Positions 54,847-63,240 of a DNA stretch of 64,000 bases are shown here, piece after piece. Source of the stretch: Thermococcus gammatolerans EJ3 (GTDB taxonomy: Archaea; Methanobacteriota_B; Thermococci; Thermococcales; Thermococcaceae). A program made the position numbers and the translations under genes. The stretch lies in the NCBI RefSeq assembly GCF_000022365.1, contig NC_012804.1, positions 372,001 to 436,000 on the forward strand, written 5' to 3'. The number at the start of each line of letters is the position of its first letter. The stretch's first letter is position 1. The notes below the pieces were generated by a model. It saw nothing but the letters and a program-made list of their open reading frames with translations. It searched no databases and was not told the DNA's origin.

Positions 54847-55317
54847 TCAGCCGAAGAAGGCCCCCATCATGTCCATCTGCTCGTCGCTCATGGACTTTAC
54901 TTTGAACTCGGGCATCTCCCCTTTGAGCTTCTCGTAGTCTTCCTTCGTTATCTCTCTCGCCTCACCGTCCTCGACGAGGTAAAAGATGCCGTAGTCAGGG
55001 TCACGGTAGGCAACGAGGAACTTCTCCACCTCGATGTCGTCGAAGTTCACGAAGATGACGTTTCCACCTGTGTAGGGCCTCCTGCACTTGAAGGGAAAGC
55101 TGGAGGAGTTGAGCATGGCATCGCCCAGGGCCTGGTTGGCCCTCTCCCCGTTTATCTCGGTCCAGAAGGGTCTTCCCTCGAAGTCGCCCTCAACGACGAT
55201 GAGGAACCTCTGGCCGTCGAGCTCGACTATCGGGGCGCCCTTCTCCTGAAGTATCTTGAAGAGCTCGCCGATTGTCTCGGCGTTTCTGAGCGAAGCAACA
55301 AATCCTTCAACCTTCAT
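54847..55317 (-). CDS. Conserved hypothetical protein, 156 aa
   Basis: A 156-residue acidic soluble protein with alternating strands (VELDGQRFLIVVEGDFEGRPFW and NVIFVNFDDIEVEKFLVAYRD by segment) and a helical Met-rich C-terminus (MSDEQMDMMGAFFG). I do not recognise the family. ATG 55317 follows GGTGAAAACT. Its stop is 2 bases from the convergent agmatinase stop. Confidence 0.6.
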   Translation of the reverse strand: MKVEGFVASLRNAETIGELFKILQEKGAPIVELDGQRFLIVVEGDFEGRPFWTEINGERANQALGDAMLNSSSFPFKCRRPYTGGNVIFVNFDDIEVEKFLVAYRDPDYGIFYLVEDGEAREITKEDYEKLKGEMPEFKVKSMSDEQMDMMGAFFG

Positions 55318-55343
55318 AGTTTTCACCGTTAGAGGTTCTGGAA

Positions 55344-55372
55344 TGGGGTATAAAAGCTTAAGCTTTTTATTT
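55344..55372. promoter_or_regulatory. Compact back-to-back promoters around AAGCTTAAGCTT
   Basis: TATAAAAG on one strand and CTTTTTATT on the other surround the palindrome AAGCTTAAGCTT. They serve the 156-residue hypothetical gene (minus, short leader) and the ClC gene (plus, start 55392, no ribosome-binding site seen, so probably leaderless). Confidence 0.5.
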
Positions 55373-55391
55373 GAGACGCTAAATTCATTTG

Positions 55392-57113
55392 ATGACCTCT
55401 GGAAACGGAGCGTACCTCAGAAAATGGGGCATTGTAATGGCCTTTTCCATACTGGCGGGCGTAGTTGGCGGTCTGGGGGCCGTTGTGTTCAGGCTTATGA
55501 TACGCTTCACTCATAAGTTTTTCTTCGGAATGCTCCTCCCGCGCCTCTCTTTTACCCTCTATCATCTGAATCTCGGCTACGTTCTTCTGCCAGCAATCGG
55601 TGGGCTCTTCGTGGCCCTGCTTGTGGTTCGCTTTCCCGATATCAAGGGGAACGGAATCCCTGAGGTCATCGAGGCGGTAATCTTCAAAGGTGGAAGAATC
55701 GGCGGTGTCTTTGCGATAGCGAAGATAGTGGCGACTTCAGTAACCATAGGCTCGGGCGGTAGCGTCGGCAGGGAAGGCCCAATCGGCTTCATAGGGGCCG
55801 CTTTGACCTCGGCCTTCGCGAAGTGGTTTGGCCTTTCCAGGGAGATGCGCAAGCTCCTCGTAACCTGCGGTCTTGCCGCTGGAATCGCGGGAACCTTCAA
55901 CACGCCCCTCGCGGGGGCCATGTTTGCCCTCGAGGTCGTTTACATGGGTGCTTTCTCAATAAACCTCGTTCCTATATTCATAGCCTCCGTGACGGGGAAC
56001 GCCGTTACACTCGCCGTCCTCAGGAGGGCCTTTGAGGTTGAGATTCCAGGAGGAATGGGGCACACTCTACCAGAGCTTCCGTTTTTCTTCGTTCTGGGGT
56101 TGCTCCTCGGCGCCCTGGCGGCCCTCTACGTTCGCGTTATCTATGCCTTCATCGAGGGTTTCGAGCGCCTTCCAGTCCCCGAAGTCTTTAAACCTGTTCT
56201 TGGCGGTCTGGGCGTGGGTCTCCTCGGCGCTTTCTTCCCGAACTACGGCATCTTTGGCGTTGGTTACGAGGGCATGAGCTTGGCCTTCTACGGGAAGCTG
56301 GTAGTGTGGCTGCTCCTAACCCTGGGCGTCTTGAAGATGCTGGCCACGGCCCTGACCATAGGCTCAGGCCAGAGCGGTGGTGTCTTCGCGCCGAGCCTAT
56401 ACATAGGCACCATGTTCGGTTCCGCCTTCGGAATGGTCGTCGCCAAGCTGTTTCCATCTTTGGGGGCCATGCCGACGGTGTACGCGCTGGCTGGGATGGC
56501 GGCGTTCTTCAGCGGAATGACGCAGGCGCCGATAACCCAGATTTTAATGGTAACAGAGCTTACAAGGAGCTACGCGATTCTTCCAGCTGTTATGACCTCG
56601 GCAACGATGGGTTTTCTCACCGCGAGGTTCTTCCTGAAGGGCGAGTCCGTGTACACACTAAAGCTCGTCAGGAAGGGCTACCGCGTTAGGACGGGGAAAC
56701 CAGTGATCTTAGAGACGATATCCGTCGGGGAGATAATGACGAGGGAGCCAGTCTACGTTACGGCGGATATGACGCTCTTCGACGTGGAGCACCTCATAAG
56801 CGAGACTGGCCACGACTGCTTCCCCGTTGTGGACAACGAGGGCAGGGTCATCGGAATAATTGGGGTCAAGGACATACTGAAGAAGCCATCGTCGCTGAAG
56901 AGAATGAGGGTGAGGCGATTCCTCCGCAGGGCGTACGGTGTTACGTATCCAACTGAAACCGCCGAGACGGCGCTTGAAAAGCTGATGGCCTACGACCAGA
57001 ACCTCCTCCCCGTCGTCAGGGGACCGAACGACAGAAGGCTCATCGGCGTCGTGACCAAAAAGGACATATACACCGCATACTACCGCGGACTGGAGGGGAT
57101 GTACATAGACTGA
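55392..57113 (+). CDS. ClC-family chloride channel/transporter with CBS domains
   Basis: A 573-residue membrane protein with about ten hydrophobic helices and two C-terminal CBS domains (about 455-570). The selectivity motifs are visible: KGNGIPEV (position of GSGIP, Ser replaced by Asn, about 87-94), GSVGREGPIG (about 118-127, gating Glu present) and GSGQSGGVFAPSL (about 325-337). The helix FNTPLAGAMFALEVVY has Val where antiporters carry the proton Glu (second Glu of FIIEEM in E. coli), a channel-like feature. The CBS pair probably senses nucleotides. It begins without a ribosome-binding site and is followed 9 bases later by endoQ. Confidence 0.9.
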   Translation: MTSGNGAYLRKWGIVMAFSILAGVVGGLGAVVFRLMIRFTHKFFFGMLLPRLSFTLYHLNLGYVLLPAIGGLFVALLVVRFPDIKGNGIPEVIEAVIFKGGRIGGVFAIAKIVATSVTIGSGGSVGREGPIGFIGAALTSAFAKWFGLSREMRKLLVTCGLAAGIAGTFNTPLAGAMFALEVVYMGAFSINLVPIFIASVTGNAVTLAVLRRAFEVEIPGGMGHTLPELPFFFVLGLLLGALAALYVRVIYAFIEGFERLPVPEVFKPVLGGLGVGLLGAFFPNYGIFGVGYEGMSLAFYGKLVVWLLLTLGVLKMLATALTIGSGQSGGVFAPSLYIGTMFGSAFGMVVAKLFPSLGAMPTVYALAGMAAFFSGMTQAPITQILMVTELTRSYAILPAVMTSATMGFLTARFFLKGESVYTLKLVRKGYRVRTGKPVILETISVGEIMTREPVYVTADMTLFDVEHLISETGHDCFPVVDNEGRVIGIIGVKDILKKPSSLKRMRVRRFLRRAYGVTYPTETAETALEKLMAYDQNLLPVVRGPNDRRLIGVVTKKDIYTAYYRGLEGMYID

Positions 57114-57122
57114 GGTGGTTTC

Positions 57123-58388
57123 ATGCTCGTTGACGCTGACCTACACATCCACTCGCGTTACTCGAAGGCCGTCTCAAAGGCAATGACGATACCAAATCTG
57201 GCAGAAAACGCGCGCTTCAAAGGTCTCGGCCTGGTCGGGACGGGCGACATACTCAGCCCCCACTGGGAGGCCGAGCTTCTCAAATACGCGAAAAAAGTTG
57301 ACGAAGGGACCTACGAACTCAATGGAGTCCGCTTCCTCCTCACAACTGAGGTCGAGGACAGCAGGAGGGTTCACCACGTCCTGATTTTCCCGAGCATAGA
57401 AACCGTCCGTGAGATGAGAGAACGATTGAGGCCGTATTCAAACGACATCGATACCGAGGGAAGGCCGCACATTAACCTCTCAGCTGGGGAGATAGCCGAC
57501 ATGGCCAACGAGCTCGGTGTCTTAATCGGCCCCGCTCACGCCTTCACCCCCTGGACGAGCCTATACAAGGAGTACGACAGTCTGGAGGAGGCATATGGAG
57601 GAGCTAAAATACACTTCCTCGAGCTGGGCCTCTCCGCCGACAGCGAGATGGCCGATATGATAAAGGCCCACCACAGGCTTACCTACCTCAGCAACAGCGA
57701 CGCCCACTCGCCGATGCCTCATAGGCTGGGCAGGGAGTTCAACCGCTTTGAGGTCAAAGAACCAACCTTTGAAGAAATTCGAAAGGCGATTCTAAGGCAC
57801 GGTGGGAGGAGAATCGTCCTGAACGCTGGTTTGGACCCGAGGCTCGGCAAGTATCATCTAACAGCCTGCTCCCGCTGTTACGCCCACTACTCCCTCGGCG
57901 AGGCAAAAGCCTTCAAATGGAGGTGTCCAAAGTGCGGCGGTCGGATAAAGAAGGGCGTTCGCGACAGAATCCTGGAATTGGCTGACACTAACGAGAGGCC
58001 AAAGGACAGGCCTCCCTACCTGCGCCTCGCTCCCCTCGCGGAGATAATCTCGATGGTCATCGGCAAGGGAGTTGAAACCAAGGCCGTTAGGCTGATATGG
58101 GAACGCTTTTTGAGGGAATTTGGGAGCGAGATTATGGTTCTCGTTGACGTTCCCGTGGGGGAGCTTGCCAGAGTCCACGAGGAAGTGGCAAAGGCTATAT
58201 GGGCCTACCGCAACGGGAAGCTCATCGTTATCCCGGGTGGTGGCGGGAAGTACGGGGAGATAAAGCTCCCTGAGGAGATAAGGAGGGCGAGGGTTGAGGA
58301 GCTTGAGAGCGTTGAGGTGGAAGTTCCTGAGGAAACCGAGAGGCTGAGGCAGAGGAGCATAACGGACTTCCTCAAGGTTGCCAGGTGA
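57123..58388 (+). CDS. Endonuclease Q (PHP-domain DNA repair nuclease)
   Basis: A 421-residue enzyme that nicks DNA 5' to deaminated bases (uracil, hypoxanthine, xanthine) and abasic sites. The PHP domain starts DADLHIHSRYS (about 4-14) and has GTGDILSPHW, GPAHAFTPW and SNSDAHSP metal motifs. A zinc finger CSRC...CPKC lies at about 246-275, and helical parts follow. The C-terminal QRSITDFLK is a PCNA-interacting (PIP) box. Full length compared with the Pyrococcus enzyme. ATG 57123 follows GGTGG. Possibly co-transcribed with the ClC gene. Confidence 0.94.
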   Translation: MLVDADLHIHSRYSKAVSKAMTIPNLAENARFKGLGLVGTGDILSPHWEAELLKYAKKVDEGTYELNGVRFLLTTEVEDSRRVHHVLIFPSIETVREMRERLRPYSNDIDTEGRPHINLSAGEIADMANELGVLIGPAHAFTPWTSLYKEYDSLEEAYGGAKIHFLELGLSADSEMADMIKAHHRLTYLSNSDAHSPMPHRLGREFNRFEVKEPTFEEIRKAILRHGGRRIVLNAGLDPRLGKYHLTACSRCYAHYSLGEAKAFKWRCPKCGGRIKKGVRDRILELADTNERPKDRPPYLRLAPLAEIISMVIGKGVETKAVRLIWERFLREFGSEIMVLVDVPVGELARVHEEVAKAIWAYRNGKLIVIPGGGGKYGEIKLPEEIRRARVEELESVEVEVPEETERLRQRSITDFLKVAR

Positions 58389-58410
58389 GATCGGCAGAAT
58401 TTGTGAAAAG

Positions 58411-58474
58411 TTGCCAAACGTGATTGGCAAGTTTGCCCGAAAGGGTAATAAGTAAGAAAGTAGGAAATTCCTAC
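58411..58474 (+). promoter_or_regulatory. Two palindromes upstream of the AbrB-like gene
   Basis: TTGCCAA-ACGTGA-TTGGCAA (58411-58430) and the perfect 15-base palindrome GTAGGAA-A-TTCCTAC (58460-58474) precede the AbrB-like start, the second within about ten bases of it. AbrB-type antitoxins commonly bind palindromes in their own promoters. A TATA-like TAATAAGTAA lies at about 58445. Confidence 0.6.
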
Positions 58475-58484
58475 GGTGATGGGG

Positions 58485-58721
58485 GTGGAGGTAGTGAAGG
58501 TATCCACCAAGGGGCAGGTTGTCATACCTAAGGAAATCCGCGATGCCCTTGGGATACGGAACGGGGACTATCTCGTCGTGATGGAGAAAAACGGCTACAT
58601 CGTGATGAAGAAGCTGAGCGTTGAGGACGTTTTCAAAGAGGGTGAGGAACTCGCAAAGACCCTTGAAATCACGAGGGAAGACGTAATCAGGGCCGTGGGG
58701 GATGTGAGGTATGAGGATTAG
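58485..58721 (+). CDS. AbrB/SpoVT-type DNA-binding protein (antitoxin-like)
   Basis: A 78-residue protein with an N-terminal AbrB beta-barrel (VSTKGQVVIPKEIRDALGIRNGD, about 5-27) that dimerises on DNA, and an acidic helical C-terminus (about 45-78) like the toxin-binding tail of VapB/PIN antitoxins. GTG 58485 is chosen from GGTGAT at 58475-58480; nearby GTG/ATG alternatives add three codons. Two palindromes just upstream suggest autoregulation. The expected toxin gene is not found downstream; a 19-codon reading frame fills the space. Confidence 0.83.
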   Translation: MEVVKVSTKGQVVIPKEIRDALGIRNGDYLVVMEKNGYIVMKKLSVEDVFKEGEELAKTLEITREDVIRAVGDVRYED

Positions 58722-58770
58722 GAGAATTCTGCTTGTCCAACCATTGCTTCAAAATCTTAAAGCCGGGTGA
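58711..58770 (+). pseudogene. Possible remnant of a toxin gene after the AbrB antitoxin
   Basis: A 19-codon reading frame (MRIRRILLVQPLLQNLKAG) starts with ATG 11 bases inside the antitoxin end, preceded by GTGAGGT, the arrangement usual for the toxin partner. It stops at 58768-58770 and no further toxin-like sequence follows before thiL. It may be a truncated toxin start or a chance frame. Confidence 0.3.
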
Positions 58771-58776
58771 GTTCAA

Positions 58777-59736
58777 ATGATGGAATCCGAAATCATAGAG
58801 CTCTTCATCAGGCACCTCAAACGACAAGGTGATTTACCCCTCGGCGATGATGCTGGGGCTTTAAGGCTCGGTGATAGGTGGCTCGTTGCAACCAACGATA
58901 TGCTCGTCAGGAAAACGGACGTGCCCGACATAATGACGCCCGAGCAGGTTGGCTTCAAGGCGGTAACCATGAACGTGAGCGATATGGCTTCGATGGGGGC
59001 AGAACCGCTCGGCTTCCTCTTCTCCCTTGGGATTCCGGGGGATTTGGATTCGGACTACCTTGAGGGGATTGCGAGGGGAATCGGTGAGGCCCTCGACTTT
59101 TACGGCCTTCCTGTCCTGAGTGCTGACACCAATGAGGCCGATGATCTCATCATAGACGGGGCAGCGCTGGGTATTACTGAGCGTTTGCTCACGCGCTCGG
59201 GGGCAAAACCCGGTGAGCTGGTCTGCGTCACCGGTGATTTGGGGAGGGCTTTAGCCGGCTACCTCGTCTGGAAGAACGGGCTCGAGGTGAGCGACGCCGT
59301 CAGGAAGCCCCTTTATGAGAAATTTCTTGAACCGAGGGCGAGAGTTAGGGAGGGGTCTGAGCTCTCGAAGGTCGCCAGTTCTGCGATAGACATAAGCGAT
59401 GGCCTCGCAAAGGAGCTCTACCTTTTAGCGGAGATGAGCCAGGTGGGGATAGAAGTGAGACCAGAGAGCCTTCCTTTGGGAAAAGGCGTTGAAGAGGTTG
59501 CGGAGCTCCTCGGCCTGGATCCCTTTGAGATCGCACTCGCAAGCGGGGAGGAGTTTGAGCTGGTCTTTACCGTTGCCCCTGAGTTCGTTGAGAGCTTGAA
59601 CTTCGATTTCTCCGTCATAGGCCGCGTCACCCGTGGAAAGGGGATTTACCTCGTCGATGATTCCGGTAAGAGGGTTATGCCCAAGCTCGGGTGGGAGCAC
59701 CTAACTGGCTTTCAGATGAAAATTTTATATAGTTGA
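58777..59736 (+). CDS. thiL: Thiamine-monophosphate kinase
   Basis: A 319-residue ATP-dependent kinase making thiamine diphosphate from thiamine monophosphate, of the PurM/AIRS fold. LGDDAGAL near the N-terminus (about 21-28) and the metal/ATP residues of MNVSDMASMGAEPLGFL (about 67-83) and DISDGLAKEL (about 205-214) are present. Supplies the cofactor that IorAB-type enzymes need. ATG 58777 follows GGGTGAG at 58765-58771. Length matches the family. Confidence 0.93.
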   Translation: MMESEIIELFIRHLKRQGDLPLGDDAGALRLGDRWLVATNDMLVRKTDVPDIMTPEQVGFKAVTMNVSDMASMGAEPLGFLFSLGIPGDLDSDYLEGIARGIGEALDFYGLPVLSADTNEADDLIIDGAALGITERLLTRSGAKPGELVCVTGDLGRALAGYLVWKNGLEVSDAVRKPLYEKFLEPRARVREGSELSKVASSAIDISDGLAKELYLLAEMSQVGIEVRPESLPLGKGVEEVAELLGLDPFEIALASGEEFELVFTVAPEFVESLNFDFSVIGRVTRGKGIYLVDDSGKRVMPKLGWEHLTGFQMKILYS

Positions 59737-59762
59737 AGGCGAGTTAGTATTGGTGGGCTGGG

Positions 59763-60152
59763 ATGAAGGTTAAGGATTTGATAAACATGCTATCGGATAG
59801 GCAAAGGAAGAGTGTTGAGGGCTGCCTTGAGCGGTGCGACCTCCTTGATCCCGAGGAGGAAATAGCTAAAGAGATCCCCCAAGACGTAGTTGAGTTCTCA
59901 AAGATTATAGCGAACCCCATAAGGGCGTCGATACTCAAGATGCTCAGCAACAGGTGGCTCTGTGTCTGTTTGATAGCGAAGGCCCTCGACCAGGATCAGA
60001 CCCTTATAAGCCATCACCTTAGAACCCTTAAGAGGTTTAACCTTCTACACGAGAAAAGGGAGGGCAAACTGCGCTTTTACAGGACTAACAGGGAAGTCCT
60101 TGAGCGCTACCTTGAGAAACTATCACTCGAGTTGCTGGGTGGTAGGAGTTGA
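59763..60152 (+). CDS. ArsR-family transcriptional regulator with CVC metal-site motif
   Basis: A 129-residue winged-helix regulator. The DNA-binding part (about 46-110) has IANPIRASILKML, the Cys pair NRWLCVCLIAKAL (about 61-73) at the position of the ELCVCDL metal/thiol box of ArsR sensors, and LISHHLRTLKRFNLL as recognition helix. A further pair of Cys (EGCLERCDL) lies near 19-27. A thiol or metal switch is suggested. The stop overlaps the TTG start of the MazG-like gene by 3 bases. Confidence 0.83.
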   Translation: MKVKDLINMLSDRQRKSVEGCLERCDLLDPEEEIAKEIPQDVVEFSKIIANPIRASILKMLSNRWLCVCLIAKALDQDQTLISHHLRTLKRFNLLHEKREGKLRFYRTNREVLERYLEKLSLELLGGRS

Positions 60153-60430
60153 AACTCCAGGGTGAAGTTGATGAGCTCATAAAGGCCTTGGGTGGTTACT
60201 GGAAGCCCTTTGAGATGCTGGCAGCTCTCGTTGAGGAAACGGGTGAGCTGGCAGAGGCTATGCTGGCCTTTGAGGGTGTTAAGGGGAAGGGTCAGAGGGA
60301 TGCCCTCGTTGAGGAGATAGGCGATGTTCTCTTCGCCCTCGCCTGTATAGCCAACCATTACGGGGTCGATCTGGAGGGAGCGCTGAGGCAGACCATAGCG
60401 AAGTACCGCCGCCGTTTCGATGGAGATTAA
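60149..60430 (+). CDS. MazG-like nucleotide pyrophosphohydrolase
   Basis: A 93-residue all-helical NTP pyrophosphatase. The metal motif E-x-x-E...E-x-x-D is seen as LVEETGELAEAM (about 27-38) and VEEIGDVLFAL (about 54-64). Members hydrolyse NTPs, often non-canonical ones, to NMP and pyrophosphate. The TTG start at 60149 overlaps the end of the ArsR gene in a TTGA junction and has GGTAGGAG upstream, so translation is coupled. Confidence 0.85.
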   Translation: MKLQGEVDELIKALGGYWKPFEMLAALVEETGELAEAMLAFEGVKGKGQRDALVEEIGDVLFALACIANHYGVDLEGALRQTIAKYRRRFDGD

Positions 60431-60498
60431 AAAAAGGTTTATAACGGCGGCACCTTTTTACCCTTGCGGGGAGGAAAGAAGTTAACGGGGGAGCTTGG
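60431..60498 (+). promoter_or_regulatory. Promoter of the UPF0104/GT4/deacetylase unit
   Basis: GGTTTATAAC directly after the mazG stop is a clear TATA box, followed at about 60461 by C/T-rich DNA and GGGGGAG before ATG 60499. It separates the ArsR-MazG pair from the glycolipid-type genes. Confidence 0.55.
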
Positions 60499-61380
60499 AT
60501 GGTACTTGAAAACTTTGTCCAGAGCGCTGAGGAATACATTGGTGTTCTTCGGCACGTTCCCATCCACTACCTCCTCCTCGCGATAGGTACTTACTACCTG
60601 AGCGTCTTCCTCTTCGCCCTCCGCTGGAAGTACGTTCTCAAGGGGACAGGCGTTGAGGTTCCCCTTGCCGAGCTCTTCAAGGCGAACCTTGCGGGTCTTT
60701 TCATGAACAACATAACGCCAATGAGCAGGGGTGGGGGCGAGCTCCTCAGAATGGCCTGGATTTCCAAGCTTCAGGGGGTTCCGATGCGAATTTCGGCCGT
60801 CACCGTAGTCTATGAGAGAATCCTCGAGTCGATACCCGTCATGGTAATGGTAACTCTGGGTTTCCTGTACTTCACGACTTCTGAAGCCCTCGCCTTAATT
60901 CCCCTCGTGATAGGGCTCGCCCTCGTATGGTTCAAGTGGGAGAAGTTCATAGAGCTCACCCTTCGCCTCTTCAGGGTGAACCTCTCGGAGGAGGAGCGGG
61001 AGAGAATAGTTGCCCTCAGGAAATGTGGTGACGTCAACCTAATTGGGATAGGCACCAGCTCCCTGGTCTGGGTTCTCGACGTTCTCAGGCTCAAGTTAAT
61101 TACATTGGCAATAGGCTTGAACGTCTCCTTTCCAGTTTTAATCCTCGTCTCGATTATTAACCTGATGCTCGGTATCGCGGCCTTCACTCCTGGAGGGGTT
61201 GGAGTGGTTGAAAGTGGCTTGATCGGGGCACTCACATACCTGGGCTTTCCCCCAGCGTTGGCTGTTTCAACCGTGCTGCTCGAAAGGTTTATCTCCTATG
61301 TTCTTGGTAGCATATCGGGGTTGCTGGTGCTCTTCACGTCCGGGGGAAGGGAAGTATGGAGAGCCTTAAAATCGCGCTAG
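60499..61380 (+). CDS. UPF0104/AglD-type lysylphosphatidylglycerol-synthase-like membrane protein
   Basis: A 293-residue membrane protein with 7-8 helices of the LPG_synthase_TM family. The signatures NLAGLFMNNITPMSRGGG (about 55-72), VYERILESIP and AAFTPGGVGVVESGLIG (about 231-247) are typical. Members act in lipid or polyprenol-linked glycan transfer or flipping. Its end overlaps the next gene by 25 bases (GT4 starts at 61356), so the two are tightly coupled. Confidence 0.85.
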   Translation: MVLENFVQSAEEYIGVLRHVPIHYLLLAIGTYYLSVFLFALRWKYVLKGTGVEVPLAELFKANLAGLFMNNITPMSRGGGELLRMAWISKLQGVPMRISAVTVVYERILESIPVMVMVTLGFLYFTTSEALALIPLVIGLALVWFKWEKFIELTLRLFRVNLSEEERERIVALRKCGDVNLIGIGTSSLVWVLDVLRLKLITLAIGLNVSFPVLILVSIINLMLGIAAFTPGGVGVVESGLIGALTYLGFPPALAVSTVLLERFISYVLGSISGLLVLFTSGGREVWRALKSR

Positions 61381-62501
61381 TGAGCGACTGGTACTACCCA
61401 AAACTCGGTGGCGTCGCGGTTCATATGCACGACCTTGCGCTTTACCTGAGGAAGCTCGGTCACGAAGTTGATATAATCACGAACGACCGTGAGACTGGAA
61501 AGGAAACCGAGCTGAAAAGGGAGGGGATAGGTCTAATCAAGGTCCCCGGTTACACCTTTGGGAGCATTGGAATCAATATGACGGTCTTCTCCAGAAACGC
61601 CTCTCGTCTCATTCCATACGTGCGGAACTACGATGTCGTTCACGGTCAGCACGCTTTCACTCCCCTCGCCCTCAAGGCCGTCTCCGCCGGTAGGAAGGCC
61701 GGCAAAGCCACTCTCCTGACAACGCACAGCATCAACTATGAGAACTCACCGGTGATAAAGGCCCTTGCTAGGATGGCCTTTCCGTACTTCCGCTATTACT
61801 TGGGCAACCCCCACAGGATAATCGCCGTCAGCAGGGCCTCAAAGGAGTTCATGAGGCGCTTTACCCGCATCCCTATCGAGGTAATCCAGAACGGTGTCAA
61901 CGTGGATTTCTTTGACGTCCCCCTTTCAAAGGAGGAAGCCAAGGAGAAGCTGGGCCTTGGCGAGAGGGTCATCCTTTACGTGGGCAGGCTGGAGCCGAGA
62001 AAAGGAATTAGCACGCTCATCAACGCGATGAAACACGTGGATGGAACCCTCCTGATAGCAGGCCAGGGAAGCATGCTTCCCCTTCTCAGGGAGAGGGCAA
62101 AGCTCCTCGGCGTATCCAAGAAAGTAAAGTTTCTCGGGGTGGTCGAGTACTCGAGGCTTCCCCTCTACTACCGGGCAAGCGACGTCTTCGTCCTCCCGAG
62201 CCTGAGCGAGGCCTTTGGCATAGTCCTCCTCGAGGCAATGGCCAGCGGGACACCTGTCATCGGAACGAAGGTAGGTGGAATCCCCGAGATAATCGACGGC
62301 TGTGGGTTGCTCGTTCCGCCCGGAAACGCGAAGGAGCTCGCCAATGCCATAAACCTGGTTCTCAACAATCAGAGCGTTGAGAGGCGCCTTAGCAGGCTTG
62401 GGAAGAGGCGGGTCGAGAAAGTCTACGACTGGAATGTAGTGGTCAGGAAAATTGAGGCTCTCTACCGTGAGGTTCTCGACGAGGTGGTAGGGGATGGATA
62501 A
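61356..62501 (+). CDS. GT4-type glycosyltransferase (PimA-like)
   Basis: A 381-residue GT-B enzyme. The N-terminal SDWYYPKLGGVAVHMHDLALYLRKLGHEV is the typical acceptor domain. VGRLEPRKGISTLINAM (about 207-223) and LPSLSEAFGIVLLEAMASG (about 281-299, with the E-x7-E pair) bind the nucleotide sugar. It may glycosylate a lipid or polyprenol carrier together with the UPF0104 protein. The end overlaps the deacetylase gene by 8 bases. Confidence 0.88.
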   Translation: MESLKIALVSDWYYPKLGGVAVHMHDLALYLRKLGHEVDIITNDRETGKETELKREGIGLIKVPGYTFGSIGINMTVFSRNASRLIPYVRNYDVVHGQHAFTPLALKAVSAGRKAGKATLLTTHSINYENSPVIKALARMAFPYFRYYLGNPHRIIAVSRASKEFMRRFTRIPIEVIQNGVNVDFFDVPLSKEEAKEKLGLGERVILYVGRLEPRKGISTLINAMKHVDGTLLIAGQGSMLPLLRERAKLLGVSKKVKFLGVVEYSRLPLYYRASDVFVLPSLSEAFGIVLLEAMASGTPVIGTKVGGIPEIIDGCGLLVPPGNAKELANAINLVLNNQSVERRLSRLGKRRVEKVYDWNVVVRKIEALYREVLDEVVGDG

Positions 62502-63216
62502 AATCGTTATTCTAACCTTCGATGTTGAGGAGGATTGCCCTCCGTTTGCGGAAACCCGAAGGGGCATGGAGGAAGGCTTGCCGAGGGTTATGGACCTCCT
62601 CGAGGAGTTTAAAATCAAAGGAACGTTCCTCTTCACCGGCAGAATCGCGGAGGAATTCCCGGAGCTGGCTGAGCGCGCTGGGAAGAAGCACGAGCTCGGC
62701 TGTCACGGTCTTGAGCACGAGCGATTTGACCGGCTTTCCTTTGAGGAAGCAAAGCGCAGACTTGAAGAGGCGAGGGAAATTCTTTCCCGCTTCTCCGACC
62801 CCGTCTCCTTCCGCGCCCCCAACTTTCAGTTTCCAGATATGTACTACCGCATTCTTGCCGAGCTCGGCTTTAAAGTCGATTCGACGAAGGCCAGGCACAA
62901 GGGCTGGGGAGAAGGAGTTACCGAAATCAACGGCGTTCTTGAAGTTCCCGCCACGACTACCTCTATAGTTACGCGCCTTCCCTGGAAGATACAGAAGAGG
63001 TTTCACCGGAAGTTTGAAAGTCCAATCGTTTACATCTTTCACCCCTGGGAGTTCGTTAGAATGCCCAGGACCCTTAGACCCGATTGCTGGTTTGGGACTG
63101 GAGAAAGTGCCCTGGAAAAGCTCAGGAAGTTGATTGAGTTCCATCTCGATAACGGCGCGAGATTTTTAACGCTTCGGGAGTTCTACGAGGAATACCAAAA
63201 GCTTAAACGTGAGTGA
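62494..63216 (+). CDS. Polysaccharide deacetylase (NodB family)
   Basis: A 240-residue carbohydrate esterase 4 domain. Motif 1 TFDVEED (about 7-13, catalytic Asp and metal Asp), motif 2 GCHGLEHERFD (about 69-79, His-x3-His) and motif 3 FRAPNFQFP (about 108-116) are present. It would remove N-acetyl groups from a glycan or glycolipid made by the preceding enzymes. ATG at 62494 overlaps the GT4 stop. No signal peptide, so it acts inside on a lipid-linked or nucleotide-linked sugar. Confidence 0.88.
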   Translation: MDKIVILTFDVEEDCPPFAETRRGMEEGLPRVMDLLEEFKIKGTFLFTGRIAEEFPELAERAGKKHELGCHGLEHERFDRLSFEEAKRRLEEAREILSRFSDPVSFRAPNFQFPDMYYRILAELGFKVDSTKARHKGWGEGVTEINGVLEVPATTTSIVTRLPWKIQKRFHRKFESPIVYIFHPWEFVRMPRTLRPDCWFGTGESALEKLRKLIEFHLDNGARFLTLREFYEEYQKLKRE

Positions 63217-63240
63217 ACGGACTCTAATTGGGTGAGAGTT

